From positions 13,547,501 to 13,611,500 of the forward strand of contig BSBM01000440.1 of NCBI GenBank assembly GCA_027924585.1: a stretch of DNA of 64,000 bases, read 5' to 3'. Shown in pieces: positions 12,101 to 25,047 of the stretch. Each line of letters opens with the position of its first letter. Position 1 is the first letter of the stretch. The notes beneath the pieces are model-generated. The model was not told the origin of the DNA. It saw nothing but the letters and a program-made list of their open reading frames with translations, and did not search any database. This DNA comes from Larix kaempferi (taxonomy: Eukaryota > Streptophyta > Pinopsida > Pinales > Pinaceae). Position numbers and translations under genes: made by a program.

Positions 12101-13630
12101 TGAAATGCAGAAGTATTTACCTCTGGCATTTTTCAATGCACAAGAACACTATCTCATACACCAAGTTGAGGAGATTGAATTGTGTGGACCTGTAAACTCA
12201 AGGTCAATGTGGATGGTGGAAAGGAATTTGTAGTCATTGAAGGATTTTGTTAGACAAATAGCATGCCCTGAGGGTTCTATGGTGCAGGGCTATATGCTAT
12301 ATCAATCCATGTTGTACATTAGTCAGTATATTCCAAATTTAGCAAAAAATATCAATCTGCCTCGCATTTGGCATGTCGACTCCATCAACAAATTTGAAGG
12401 GGATGTCCTGTTGGGGAAAGGTAGAAAGAGGAAAGTGAAAGGTAATTGAATGGTATACATTTTATTTATTATACAATTAATTTTTCAATTTATTTAATTT
12501 TTATTATTCCAGCAGTATTTTAAGGTAAAATTAATTGCCTTTAATGATAGCTAATTTACCATTCTTAATTGTTATTTTTTCATATAGTTGGTCACGTGTG
12601 GGATGCAATGCATTTATACATTGCAAACAATCTTGATTGGATGGAGGAATGGATTGAACGCTGTACAGAATACTATGGTACCTCATCATGGGAAGGGGTT
12701 AGTAAAATGATTAAAACAGTGCATCGTCATCGAGAAGAATATCCTGAACTTACGCAAAGGGAAATTGATCTAGCATGCGGTTTAAAAGATAAAAAGGCAA
12801 GTATATTTACCCTGCTCATTTTTTCATTGTTTCACATTGTATCAAAATATTTATCTCGTTTATGTCTTCTTATATATTTATTTACCAAGACGGGTATGAT
12901 GCAGCTGATACATCACAATGCTATGTGGTGCAATGGTCGTAAATTTCGCATAAAAAAGTTGGATGACAAGAGGAAAACATTTGATTGTGGGATAAATGCA
13001 TTTTTTCAAGTCACTAATGTTTCCTCTAGAAGTGACAGGCATCCAGAAGTATCTGAAAATAGGTACTATGGTTATTTGGAAGATATACTTGAGTGTGACT
13101 TTAATTCCTTTAAAGTAGTTCTATTTGAGGTCAAATGGTACAGGCTACGAATGAATGAACGTAATCCCGAAAGAACTGTTATTGAGCATGCCAATGGATT
13201 TACCATGGGAAATACAAGGGCACTTGAACCAGGTACAGAGCCTTATGTTCTTCCAAGTCAATGTGAGTAGGTATTTTACTCAGAGGTTCCAGGTAAAGCA
13301 GGTTGGTCATACATTGTTAGATACAATCCAAGAGGAAGACCGGTCAAGTATAATGCAGTAGAGGAAGAAGACAATGTTGAAGAAGAAGGTGATGCAAATC
13401 AGGAGCAGTTGGCCATCGACGTAGATGTGTCAGATGAAGAATCCGATCAAGAAGTTGATCATCCAAATGATGTAGCAGACAATGAAATTGACATTGATGA
13501 TATTGATGATGAATATCTAACTAAAAATGACATTGATCATGATCCCGATATGATTGATCTTTTCAACGATAGCGATTATGAACCAGACGACGATACAGAT
13601 GTTGAGTTAGATGAAGAAGAATATGAATGA
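9115..13630 (+). pseudogene. tnp2: TNP2-type CACTA transposase, multi-exon, broken by stops
   Basis: This is the catalytic transposase of CACTA elements. Exons with good splice sites follow the family order. Exon 1 (9115-9318) is the transposase-associated zinc domain (CNDCRGLRTRR ... HCKEKGH). A second exon (about 9454-9810) contains EPLYEGS. The Transposase_21/TNP2 core (about 9926-11700) includes RMPADGSALKSI, AADGFNPFGELRS, NNLPPWMTIK and FDTMHIGKNV. A DUF4218-like region (12029-12441) includes IELCGPVNSRSMWMVER. A DUF4216-like region (12900-13300) includes YYGYLEDILECDF, followed by a highly acidic tail. In-frame stops lie at 9175, near 10095, 11037, 11477, 12231 and 13268, and there is an apparent frameshift near 11650. 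Several stops look like single transitions. The enzyme should be inactive unless supplied in trans. Confidence 0.92.
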
Positions 13631-13712
13631 CATTGTAGCAATGTTGGAATCTAGGAGGTATGTTAGAACATATTTTTGCCTAATGTATTATGTTTACGAC
13701 TATTTAGTTATG

Positions 13713-14128
13713 TTTAAACCATCGTTACCATCATCAATATCGTCATCACCATCATCACAATCTCCATCGTCATCATCATCTTCATCATGATCATCATCTT
13801 CAACACCACCACCACCACCACCATCATCTTCATCGTCCTCATCCTCATCATCTTCGTCATCATCATCATCATTATCATTAACCTTGTCATCATCGTCATC
13901 ATCATCATCGTCATCACCATCATCATAATCTCTGTCATCATCATCATTTTCATCATGATCATCATCTTCACCACCACCAGCACCATCATGATCATCATCT
14001 TCATCATCATCTTCATCCTCATGATCATCATATTCATCATCCTCATCCTCATCATCATCGTCCTCGTCATCATCATCATCATCATAATCCTCGTCATCAA
14101 TATCGTCGTCATCATCATCATCATTAGC
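13713..14128. repeat. (TCA)n microsatellite, first block
   Basis: About 415 bp of imperfect TCA/ATC triplets with interspersed CACCACCAC and CGTCC variants, directly after the acidic tail of the transposase gene. The long poly-Met or poly-Ile frames across it are artefacts of the repeat. The complementary strand is GAT-rich, like the acidic (Asp) coding tail just upstream. Confidence 0.95.
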
Positions 14129-14413
14129 ATAATACTCTATATATTTTGATTTAATATTGCGTTAGAATTAACGAATTTTATTGGTACGTATAAATTAACT
14201 GTTTCTTACTGTTATTTACATTTTCCTATATATTGTCATATGCTCTAACACATTTTTTTTAGATATATTTTTTCGGGTTATGGGGAATTGAGAGTGATGT
14301 GAGGGGGGGGGAGGGGCCATAAGAGCTTCCACCTTCACGTGGTTGGCCCTGTTCAGTAAAGAATATTACATTATTCTTGAAACAAAGAGAAGCTCAGTAA
14401 GGAAATGCATAGT

Positions 14414-14510
14414 TACGATGGTGATGATGATGGACATGATGATGATCATTATCATTGACATCGTCATCGTCATCATCATCCTCATCACCATCTTCATCAT
14501 CATTATCGTG

Positions 14511-14543
<33 letters not shown>

Positions 14544-14574
14544 GTCGTCGTCGTCGTCATCATCATCCTCATCC

Positions 14575-14611
<37 letters not shown>

Positions 14612-14700
14612 CATCATCATCATCATAATCACCATCATCATCATCATCATCATCGACATCATCATCATCGTCATCGTCATCGTCATCATCATCATCATTA
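14414..14700. repeat. (TCA)n microsatellite, second block
   Basis: A second imperfect TCA/ATC array, separated from the first by about 285 bp of ordinary sequence. It includes a short (GTC)n patch near 14542-14560. It ends exactly where the 28-bp inverted repeat begins. Confidence 0.95.
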
Positions 14701-14763
14701 TCAAAGGGGTATGTTCAAATCCAATGCGATGCCACATCATTGGATTTGAACATACCCCTTTGA
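14700..14763. repeat. Perfect 28-bp inverted repeat, 11-base loop
   Basis: TATCAAAGGGGTATGTTC... and its exact complement ...CATACCCCTTTGATA enclose CGATGCCACAT. Pairing continues outward into the TCA array with one mismatch (TCATCATTATC against GATAGTGATGA). It has no coding sense and would form a strong hairpin. Confidence 0.9.
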
Positions 14764-16459
14764 TAGTGATGAAAGTTACTTTTAGCATTCCATCCATATC
14801 AACATGCCATGTATATCAATGTGCCACCCAGATTTCCATTTGGGCATAGCATAATACTTAGCTTAGCACCTTTGCATATACACCATAAATCAAAACCATA
14901 AGCATATTATTGTGAAAGGTGAATTGTATCCCCAATGTTTCCCAGTTTAAGAATGACACCATACAAAATGTTGTTGGAAAGTAGTAGAACTAGCTCTAGT
15001 GAGGTGCAATATTGAGGCTACTATGTGCCTAATATCCAAAAAATGAGAAATATTTGTGTGCTAGGAGCGGGATAACTATGTAGAATGGTCCTCATGATAT
15101 CCATGTAGATACATGAAGCTCAAATTTGAATGATGTACATTGCATGATCTGTATGAAGTAAGAATCAACTAGCTTGAGAGGAATAGTGAGGGATCATAAA
15201 ATTCCTCAATGTGTAGCTAGGCCACAAAAGGGCCACCGACAATCTACTTCCTCCATGTTTTCTTGAAGAAAATTTATGTTCATATCAAAATTTATTAGAA
15301 AAAATGATTTCCCATACCAATAAGAATATGGCCTATAATGTTTGTGTGATAGAGTAGGATGGTAGTGAAGGTAAATCACCTAATGAGAGAAATACCTAAT
15401 ACTTTCCTATAGTTCTAGTTGCACTGGAGGGGATGGATGATGTTGAAATCGCTAGTACCTAAAGATGCTAATTATGAGAAATATGTGAGGCACTCTATAA
15501 AGCTTGGTGATGCAAAATTTATAGGAATGTTTGGGATACGATCAATGTGTGGAAAAGTAATTGAAGAGTGTACAACCTACTAATAAAGATAGTGGAGTCT
15601 AGTAAATACAAATTTGAATTATTTAGTGTTGAGACAATTAGGGAAAACCCTGTTGGAGAGGGATAGGAACTAGTGCACTAGAGCTAGCACTCCCATTGGA
15701 GTGAATTTGCTTGTTGTTGATATGTAATGGTCGGGGCTGATTTAGGTGGAAGTGTTGGGTTTCCATGGAACAGTTCCACATAAACAATATACTTTCCCAT
15801 ACGATAATTCCATTTCAATGTTGAACCAAAGTCGGGGAGAGCCTTATAGTAGGTGTCAATGTATATTTGGGTGGGAAGGCACACTCTAATGAAATAGATA
15901 TGGAATTCTTCTTCTAAAGAATTAATTAGATGAGAGAGTTGTTGAACATATAATTTTGACAGAGATAATGTCCTATACCAATGATCCAATACCATTTGGT
16001 GTATTTCTAATCTATGTAACCTATAAAAACTAGTTTAGAGGGGGAGTGCACTAGCTAAAGGAGAAATAACCTAGATAATATTCAATATTAATAAGAACAA
16101 TAAAGAGCACACTAATTATATTTGGAAAGAAAATGGATTAATATTTTTTTGGAATACCAACTAGTATTATATAGAAATACAAAGTGTTCACACAAGGTGA
16201 GAAAATATTAAAATACTAATGCATGAATCCCTAGAGCTGGGAAGATACATTTATATGTCCACAAACAATTACATTGAAGTCAAACATGAATTGGGAATGA
16301 GGAACCCTCAACAATTGCTTCAATAATCTAGATAATGATGGATAGGTGAATGTGTCCTCCTTGGGGAGGAAGGGTTCTTACATGGTAACTTGGCTCTTCT
16401 AGTAAGTTTTAGTAAGTTTTCATTTGTTTGATACAATAAAATATAGGGTCTCTTTTCTA

Positions 16460-16760
16460 CACCTTCACTGACTCCCACGTGGTTTATATTCCAAAAACAA
16501 ATGACTCCCGCGTGCACATACAGAGAACCGAGTGAGAGAATATTCCAAAAAAAAATTGACTCCCGCGTGCACATCCAGAGAGCCGAGTGAGATTCGAGTG
16601 AGAGCCGAGTGAGTAGAGATGTACTGTAGAGCCGAGTGAGCAGAGACCAGTGTAGAGGAGGGAGGCGAGACCACCAAGAACATTGCAGAGGAGGGATTCT
16701 AGACTAAGAGATCAACGCCATTGCAGAGGAAGCCGTCGAGATGTCGTCGGTAAGTCTGAA
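16460..16760 (+). other. GC-richer repeat-bearing segment resembling a gene 5' end
   Basis: The segment stands out from its AT-rich surroundings. GACTCCCRCGTG-type units (16460, 16503, 16558) and several GAGCCGAGTGAG units (about 16517-16645) are followed by two CATTGCAGAGGA units. It then reads ATGTCGTCG directly before GTAAGT, a consensus splice donor (donor at 16750). It could be the 5' leader and first codons of a captured gene, or a TE promoter. I cannot identify the product. Confidence 0.35.
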
Positions 16761-17213
16761 ATGCACATTTTGTACACTAGGGTTGGGGGTTTGGAAATGA
16801 ATTGTTTGTTAATGGGGTTATGTGTGTGCCCATGTGTGTGTGTGTGCAACTTTTTTGAAAATTTGTCGTATATGTTCCCCTCTTCATATCTATATTTGTT
16901 CCCATATCCGTTTTAGTGCAACTTAGCTTTGTCATGACCTTTCAACCTTTGTTATGTTATTTGACATTTACCTCAATACACCCATGAATGCCATAATACA
17001 TTGCCCTTTCAATTCCTTTTTTAGGCCTCGACATCCTCTACACTAAGATTTATTTTTGATTGCCCAATGAAGTTTATTTTTGTAATCCCTTATTTGATGA
17101 ACCCCATCGGTGGTGGATAGTGAAAGGAATAAGTGGAGCTTCTGCATCAATTCTACCTCTACGTAAACCCATTTGTTGGCTTTGAAGGAGTTGTGGCAAC
17201 CATCAAAGAAAGA

Positions 17214-18036
17214 TCAATACTTTACTAGATCAAACAAATCCACTGGAGGTTGGAGATTAGCAGGGATTCTAGGAAAGTCAATCCATAATGGGAAATGTGC
17301 TTGAGACCTATCCTCGAGGTTAAAGTTAGAGCACCAGGTTTTAACATATGATAATGAGCCTACAATGTTCCAGGTGTAATATTGAGTCACATTTTGTGCA
17401 ACCACATCTAAATTAAATAGAAGGAAAAGGTACTTAGACTCGAGGCCCCAATACAATTTCTAGAAAATCCCTTGATCTCCTAGTTCAAAATAACACATTT
17501 ATTAAAAGTCACCTCATCAGACATTTTGTGAAGAAAGAACAAAATGACCCTCTTATGCTTTAGGTCATGACACTCCTATTCATACTTCTTGTTACTATTC
17601 ATGAAAAATAAATCCCCATCAGATTCAAACACATTACCATGTGATTCACCATGGCTAGGGACTAATGCTTGACTTTATGTTTGGAAGGCTTACTTGGTCC
17701 TCAATAGGCTTTGAAGGTAGATCTGAGCCACAATGGGGCTTCTGTGGTTGAATGTGATTCCTCTGCAAGCCCATAACCTCTAGCATGAGATAGATTGAAT
17801 GACACTCTGTCTACAAAGAATGGGATAGCATGAGAAGCTAAGCTCCCATTCAGAGAGAGAACCACATTCCTATTCAAATCTTCATCATCGAGGGGAATGA
17901 AGTCTTGGATAGTGTTGTAGTCCCTTGATTTGCATTTCCTTGTAGAACTTTTTGTCATAAAGAATATTAAATTTTGATTGATCCCCATCAAACATGTCAT
18001 CATCAAAATGGGGTGTGTTACAACAAAATCTAGCAC
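17214..18036 (-). pseudogene. LINE ORF1-like (DUF4283-type) fragment
   Basis: The minus-strand frame 17214-17456 reads ...GSLSYVKTWCSNFNLEDRSQ... followed by PLWIDFPRIP. This is the pattern of the DUF4283 domain of plant LINE ORF1 and zinc-knuckle proteins (a short beta strand, 'W...F', then 'xWVxxPxxP'). A further minus-strand frame (17701-18036) lies upstream in the same orientation and may be its N-terminal part (FIPLDDEDLNRNVVLSLNG). No downstream endonuclease or reverse transcriptase adjoins it, so it is a stray piece. Confidence 0.45.
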
Positions 18037-21000
18037 ACAAAGTGTAAAGTCCCAAGCACCAAGGTGATATAGTTTTGTGTAATTTAGGAAGGCTTCCCAC
18101 TGTCACCTCAGCAACTCTTTCCCAACTTTAGGTTTTTTCTTCTTCAACACAAGGGGGCTTCCTTGAGATAAAGTCTAAGTCCAAGGTCTAAGGTCTGTAT
18201 TGTAATTTTTTGGAATTGAATTATATCTGGCTTATAATCTGGTGTGGGTTTTTTTATCAAGTTAAGGTTCAGGTTTACAAACCAGTATACAAGTTTAGTA
18301 TAAGAGAGTATGATTGAAAATTTGAAAGTGTCAAGATTTGGTATAAATCTAATCCATATGATGTTAATATTTGCTGGAAAATTCAATAATTATTGAAAGA
18401 CATCCAAATAATTTCTCTAATTTGTCTCAAATAGGTGAAGTTAATTTTTTTGAGCCAATATTTGAGCCTCTAAATCCTTCAGCTTTTATTTTGATTCTTT
18501 AAAAGAATGAGCACAAATATCCTTGATGGTATAGCTACCACTCTTGAATGAATTTTCACCATAAACTTCAAATATGTGGGTGTTAGCATTGAGTTCAGAA
18601 GTTTCACACAGTTGGAGGCATTATAAACTTTTGAAAAACACAACATTGATATTTTTGGCCACTTCCAATTCATGGACTATTGGATACAATTGATAGTTTC
18701 CATATGTTTTTGAAAAATCTTAATCATTGATATTTTATTTGTTTCCATAAGTACCATCCCACTCCATCATTGAAAACATATTCCAGTAAGCTAGGCTACT
18801 TTTAAAATACATTATTGTTGCATGATTTCATCCCATGGTGGTTCCTAAGCATACCAATCTACTATGGAGATAGACCTTTCGAAGCTATAGAGGATCTTGG
18901 GTAGTTTTATCCTATAATATTTTTTTTTATTCTTGCAAACACACTTACTCCTACTTCCAATGCCCAAAATATATCTATACATATCCATATGGATTTCTTA
19001 AAATCCTTTACGAAAAAAAATAATGGAATGAGATAATGGAATAAAACAAATAACAAAACGAGAAGTCGAAAAGTTGGAACATTTCACAATTACATATAAA
19101 AATGGGTGATCTCTTGAAACATTTCACGATTACCTTTTTTTATATTTAAATAATTGTATTTTCCACTAGATAGTGAAGTATAATCATATCGAATTAATCC
19201 ACTTGGACTTCCATTGGTGAAGTATAATCATATCCAATATCAAGACACTGTTCATAATCATGCAATGCATGGATATTCTTATTTTTCTCATCCAAAATTC
19301 ATAGATATTTCCTGTTGTCTTTGTTTTTCATAGAAGAATGCCCAAAAAAAGAAATACAAAACTTGAGCCTAGAAGGCTAGAACTTCTTCCAATTGCATTT
19401 GTATATATATCGAAAACTTGTTTCCCAAAAAGAGGCATTGATGCTAGTGAAAATTTGAACTTGTTGGTTGCCAAAGTAGTTGCAGAAACCAATTGTGAAA
19501 ATATTGACTTTTTCTTTTTCCTCTGCATGCATGGAAATATACAACTACATAAAATATCGAGAGAATGGTTAGGACAGTCTGCAGAAAACTAGTATCTTTT
19601 GTTGCTTTAAATTTGCAAAGACACGAAAATTATTTGATTTGGCATTAAAGGGGTATGTTGCAAGTTTTCTACAAGGAAGCATTTCCATTGAAGTGGTTGC
19701 AAAAACTAACATTGAAGAAATAAACATTGTCCTAATTGAAGACAAACAACATTCAGATGACATGTTTATGCGATTGTTTGAAGGAATAGGAAAATATTTC
19801 AGATATGCTTATTGTTGAAAATTGTGTTAGGTTAGGGTTTCAAATAGAAAATTAAAAAAAATGAACGTTAATGCATTAAATAAAATTCTAAATCAATGGT
19901 AGAAACATAACAGTACAACTGTAATAAAATTAAAACATAATTTTCATCTCTTACAACTTTAACAGTGCCAAAGGTCCATGTGTTAAAGTTGAAAGCATAT
20001 AATAGCAATAAACAACAACAATAGTAATTAAACATAGGCTAATGAACAAGTTAAATAAAACTAACAAATAACATCAGTAGACGCGAAGAACAATACTGGT
20101 TTAGACCTTCCTTATACTCATATATATTTTTAGATCAAATCATGTATCTTTGAAGACACATTACTAAAGGAACCGAGGACATACCTGAGAGAGAAATAGG
20201 AGAGTTGCAGAAAGGTAAAGTTAGACAAATACAAACCTAATATTGCTATCCAAAACAGTCCAGAAATGAGAGTGGAAACTTCAAACCCTTGCATAGACTG
20301 TAGCATCACTTTCATAATGTCCATGACACCTTCTAAACATGCCTAAAATATCACAGATCATACATGATAGTGAAACACGTTTAACTGCTTAATCCTAGAA
20401 GGCCAATGAAAGTCACAATCCAACTTAAAATTTATATTCATAGTAAACTAAAGAGTGGAAATTCAATTTCATAGTAAATTGGATGATGTGATCCTCTAGA
20501 CCTTAATCAAATATAGAGAAGGCATGGTTCTATTGGCTAAATCCATATGGAAGTAGCATGAAAAGAAATATACATATGAAAGGAAATAATAGTCTATCAA
20601 TTAAATAAACCAATTGAATTATCTCTGGTGTATGAAAGTAAACTTACCACATCAAGATTTGAAATTGGTTGTTTTCGAAATTTTTAAGGGTCAAGTCCAT
20701 TCATTTGAAGTGCCCTTGAAACTGCAAATTGTGCAAGAGTATTTGTTAAATTTTCAGGATGAAGTTGCTATTGGTAATGCTCAAACTAAATCCCTTCACA
20801 CAGATCTTGAAGTTGCAAACATGAATATTGACATAAACATGCAAACAATTCCAAATAATAAATGTAAAGGTACATAACATTGAAAATATTTAATGTTGCA
20901 TACTCACATATAAAAGAATGGTTCATATCTTCATTCTACATGGTTTCGCCTCACAATAATTCCCAAGTAACACCAACAGCTCCATTACAACGAAAATAAT

Positions 21001-21727
21001 CCATCCAAGTAGTTCTCAAACTCATTGAGATCATTTCCAAAAGAAACATGGTATTTAGTATCATAGCATAATAATCACGAGGGGTTCACTTAAGAAAACC
21101 CCTAGTTTCACCAGATGTCTTTCAATCATTATTTGGATGTCTTTCAAATATTGGAAAGTTCGTGGAAAATAAAATGCAATTTCCAGAATACAAAGGTGGA
21201 AAAGTGTTTGAAATTAATATTTTTGGTGATGAGAAAGGAAAGAATAGTGGCTAATTGTTTCTTTGGGATAATGGGGTCATTAACTTTTCTTGAGGAGGCC
21301 ATAATATTATCTAAAATAATGGTATTAGAGGATTGCCTAGATGCATGCTATAGAAATCCTATATGGCTGAAAATTAAACTAGAAAGTGTGCAAGGAAACG
21401 ACTTCTAAAGAATGTCAATTTCAGATATAGCTCTGATTTCAATGGAAAAAAATCAGAGGCATATCTCCCTTCATTGTGAAATTCAGGCCTATCACTTCAT
21501 ATTCCAAAACTTTTGATGGTTCCAATCACAACAGATATCACGAGCAAAACCCCAATACCAAGTTAGTCAAGCAGCAAAGTCTCTTGCATCAAGTTTATTT
21601 ATGTCATGTTTTTTATAATATAGACATGGTTAATTATATGTCATGCTTTTCATTAATCACGTTTAAGAGACATTGTTATATATGTAATTTTCATTTTTAA
21701 TATGTCTTAATTCTTATATTGTGACAG

Positions 21728-24328
21728 GGTGATCGTGGCCATATGCCACAAGTTGGTCGTGGAAAGTCAACAATGGTGACAGATGAGGTAAATGTTAGTT
21801 TAATAGTACCTAATAGCATTAATGTAATAGTAACCACAATTCATGATTATATTACATCTGTTAACATTTGACCTTTTTTTTCACATTGAGCTCAATATTT
21901 CAATATGATATCATTCTTATTCTATTGTGGCAGGGGGTCATTACTATGAGCACACCTAGAGCTTCTGGACAGGTAAAGTTGACTCTCATAGTAACAATAA
22001 AGTTTTTTTATATTAATCAAGTTTATTATACATGGTTCAATTTTTAGTTATCGATATTAATATGTATTGCTTATTGTATTGTTGCAGGGTGACCGTGGGA
22101 AGGCACCAATGTCGTCGCATCAGGTAAATTATAGTACCTAAACATTATTATAGTACTTTTTTTTTGCTATTATATGCATTATATATATTTTTACGTGATT
22201 TTTTTATTGTCGTTCGTAGAGCACACCGCATCAAGGTGATGATGTGGTCAATGAAGTAGAGATACATTATTCAACCGACCCAATGCTTACTGTGAAAATG
22301 GCTTTGAATAAGTGCAATGACGAACTTCTTGAACTGATTTCAATCGATCCAATGACTGAAGAAATACAAGCAAAAATTGATGAATTGGAGAGAAAGATAA
22401 AAAATACGTGGTAAGTGGCATCTTTGAAAGTTTTTACGAACTACATATATTCATTTATGTTATTTTAGTTCTCTTTTTTTGATATGTTCTAATCAATTGA
22501 AGTTGGATTCCTTAGAGTTATTTGGAGCCAAAACCCGTGTGTGAAGAACATACTGCAAAGGGTGGTATAGTTAGTAGCGATGGTTCAACACTTCGTAGAT
22601 CTACCGTACCAACGAGGCTATTTTCCACTCCTACACAAGAGTGCACTTTAGATGCCACGCCCTCAACAGATGTTGGAGGTGAAGATGGCCCTTCAAACAC
22701 CGCTACTCCACATGATGATAGAGAGGACCGTGGCACCGATTGTGATAGTTGCTATCCTGGCTCAATGCGTGTGGTTAGCAAGGGATCATTTCCCGTTAGC
22801 TTCTTGGTGGACAATCAATGTATTCCAATCAAGATACCAAAGATTGCAAGTATTATTTAATTTATTATGTGTTTTTTATTCATGTAATTCAAAGCCACAT
22901 AACTCAACCTAGTTTTAATTAATGATCGTATGTTTTTTGCAGGAAATAATTTCTTTTATAAGAACCTACATGAAAAGGAATTAGATATTTTTGGGCCCAC
23001 CATTCGTACACGATGGAATGCCCAAAATGACAAATTGAAAGATGATTTGATGAACCACATGGTCAGCTTGTTTGGTGAGACATTCAACAAAAAAGGTGTC
23101 ACCGTAGCAGCTGGGGTAAATTTGAAATATGTCAGGGCAGATTATAGGGAGAATCTGCAAATTAACCACAAGTATGAGCATCCTCCGATGGTTCCAGACA
23201 AGGATTGGAAGGCGCTCATCGAGGATGCAAAGGAGAAGGCATTAATAAAACAAGGAAAGACTAAGCCAATCGGTTCAAGAAGGTATGGCACATATCATAT
23301 TTTTTTAAAACTTTTAAATATATTTAAGTTGCAATATCTAACGTATTTGCAACCTTTCATAGGGTCCCTAACACATCTAAAGCAACTAAGTCAAGAATGG
23401 AAAAACATGGGCAGCACAAATTGGGCCAGGGTGGATATCAGAAGCTAAGGGCACGAATTGTAAGAATCATTTGATCATTATCTGTAGCCAACAATTAATT
23501 GATTTTTCTAACTGTAGCGAACAATTAATTGATTTATTACAAGCACTTTACATGGTGTTATGCATTGCAGGGAAATGCTTTTCTTGAGAAAGCCACTAAT
23601 GAAGACTTGAAGCTCGGCTTCAAGTACGGTTTTCAGCATGTGCTGGAACATCGAAAAAGCTTGGGGAAAACCCCAGTTTCCCCATTGATTGACGCCAAGG
23701 TAAATAAAATCAATAAGGACATCATTATAGTGAACTTGCGTAATCTATCCATGAATGATTACATCAAAAAATGATGTCTTTTTTCGTTTTCAAGGTGAGA
23801 CCTACAAAAGCAGTGAGGGTAGCGGTACCGAACCGGTACCACGCGATGGTGGTGAGCTACCTAGCCATTTAGGTATGTATGCTATAAAAAATATGTATTC
23901 AATATGATTTTAAATACATAATTAATGACGTTTACTTATTAATATTTTTCTATGAATGGCAGAGCATGTACCTTCCCTTGCTCAGTCGGGAGAGGAACAA
24001 ATGGTAGAGCCAATGAACACTCCAATTGACTCGGCTAGTCAGCAAGCAGGTAAAGATCATTGTAATGAAATTGAAAATAATGAAAAAAGTATATCAATAA
24101 TAACTTCGCACTTATATCTATATAATTGTCTTGGTTTTTGCAGATGATGCCCCTGTCCATCCACCTCCACCCCCTCCTAATCGACGCACCCGAAGTATGG
24201 TGCGGGAGTGCTTATCCACACAATCAATGGAAAAAGAGGGCACAACAACTACAATGAGGCAAGACACCGAAGATGAAGTCCCCCTCTTACAATTTATGAG
24301 AAAAAAACAAAAACATAAAAAAATGTAG
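21728..24328 (+). CDS. Second CACTA gene (TNPA/Transposase_24-like), about ten exons, apparently open
   Basis: Exons read through consensus splice sites: 21728-21787, 21934-21972, 22088-22123, 22220-22410, about 22517-22850, 22943-23282, 23363-23459, 23571-23699, 23795-23870, 23963-24047 and 24144-24328. I saw no in-frame stop across these joins. The first three are tiny (60, 39 and 36 nt, all multiples of three) and begin Gly-(Asp/Val). The 22220 exon is acidic and helical (NKCNDELLELISIDPMTEEI). The 22943 exon contains FGPTIRTRWNAQNDK and VPDKDWKALIEDAKEKA, followed by KSRMEKHGQHKLGQGGY, which resembles the plant En/Spm Transposase_24 pattern. The C-terminus has six consecutive prolines and a Lys-rich tail. 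TNPA-type proteins bind subterminal repeats and help transposition. The true start may lie upstream of 21728. The family call is moderate; the gene position supports it. Confidence 0.6.
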
Positions 24329-25047
24329 TTGTAAACATTTAAGATTGGTATTCGATTGAGTGAAGCCATGAACTCTTTTCAGTTTTGTAACAAGTTTATT
24401 GATCTAGTCGTTTCATGGTGATATTTTGGAATTGAGGTTTCATATCTGTATGTTATTGCTCATGCCATATGTCTGAATATGTGTGACCTGAGGTAGCGTT
24501 TTACTGTATTTCAGATGCTTTGTTGTCACTGGCCACTCAAAGCAGGAATTGGATTACATTGCATTCACATTGCCTATACTTATTTCAAAATTAAGTTTGT
24601 TGTATTCCATCAATTAACGTTTAAAGAATGAACTAAACACTGAGTTATGAAGTGTTTTAGCCACGAGCATTTATAGATGATTGACAGTCGTAGAATGTGG
24701 TTGAGTCGTATATGATAACCATTAGTCAATATGCAATAAGTTTAGGTCTGAAATAAATGATGCACATTACAAACTACAAGAATAGTTGTAGCCATGGAGG
24801 CCAGGCAAATATATTAAGCTCTTTTTGTTTATGATCATCAAGATTTTAGTCCTTTATATTAGGATTTTCAGGATTCTTGTATTCATTTCAGTTTGTTTTC
24901 ATTGATTCTTTGTATTGTTGTCTTGGTTCATTTGAGAAAAGTGAAAAATAAGTGCTTAGCAGCAGGCCTGTGAAAAAATACTTCAATACTCTGTTGTGGG
25001 AAGGATTTTCTGTTAAAAATTGAGTGCAATTCAGAGAGATTATAAAG
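24329..25047 (+). other. 3' flank of the TNPA-like gene and upstream flank of the NOP58 piece
   Basis: AT-rich, with no supported gene. The T-rich stretch ending just before 25048 may contain part of the captured NOP58 5' untranslated region. Confidence 0.35.

Larger units (their letters stand above)
14770..21727. other. Insert-rich spacer between the two CACTA genes, mostly unassigned
   Basis: About 7 kb with few recognisable parts. A 103-codon minus-strand frame (15684-15995) and plus-strand frames at 19338-19592, 20614-20877 and 21115-21408 are long for this AT content but match no family I can name. A LINE ORF1-like fragment (17214-18036) and a repeat-bearing, leader-like piece (16460-16760) are listed separately. 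The rest may be introns or leader of the second gene, or nested decayed insertions. Confidence 0.4.

Noticed and set aside
13714-14849. Long open frames of 120-168 codons on both strands (poly Met/Ile/Thr).
   Set aside because: They are translations of TCA/GAT trinucleotide arrays, open by composition only.
19338-19592. 84-codon frame with Lys/Arg-rich start as a captured gene.
   Set aside because: No recognisable motif, splice boundary or neighbour supports it. It is left within the unassigned spacer.
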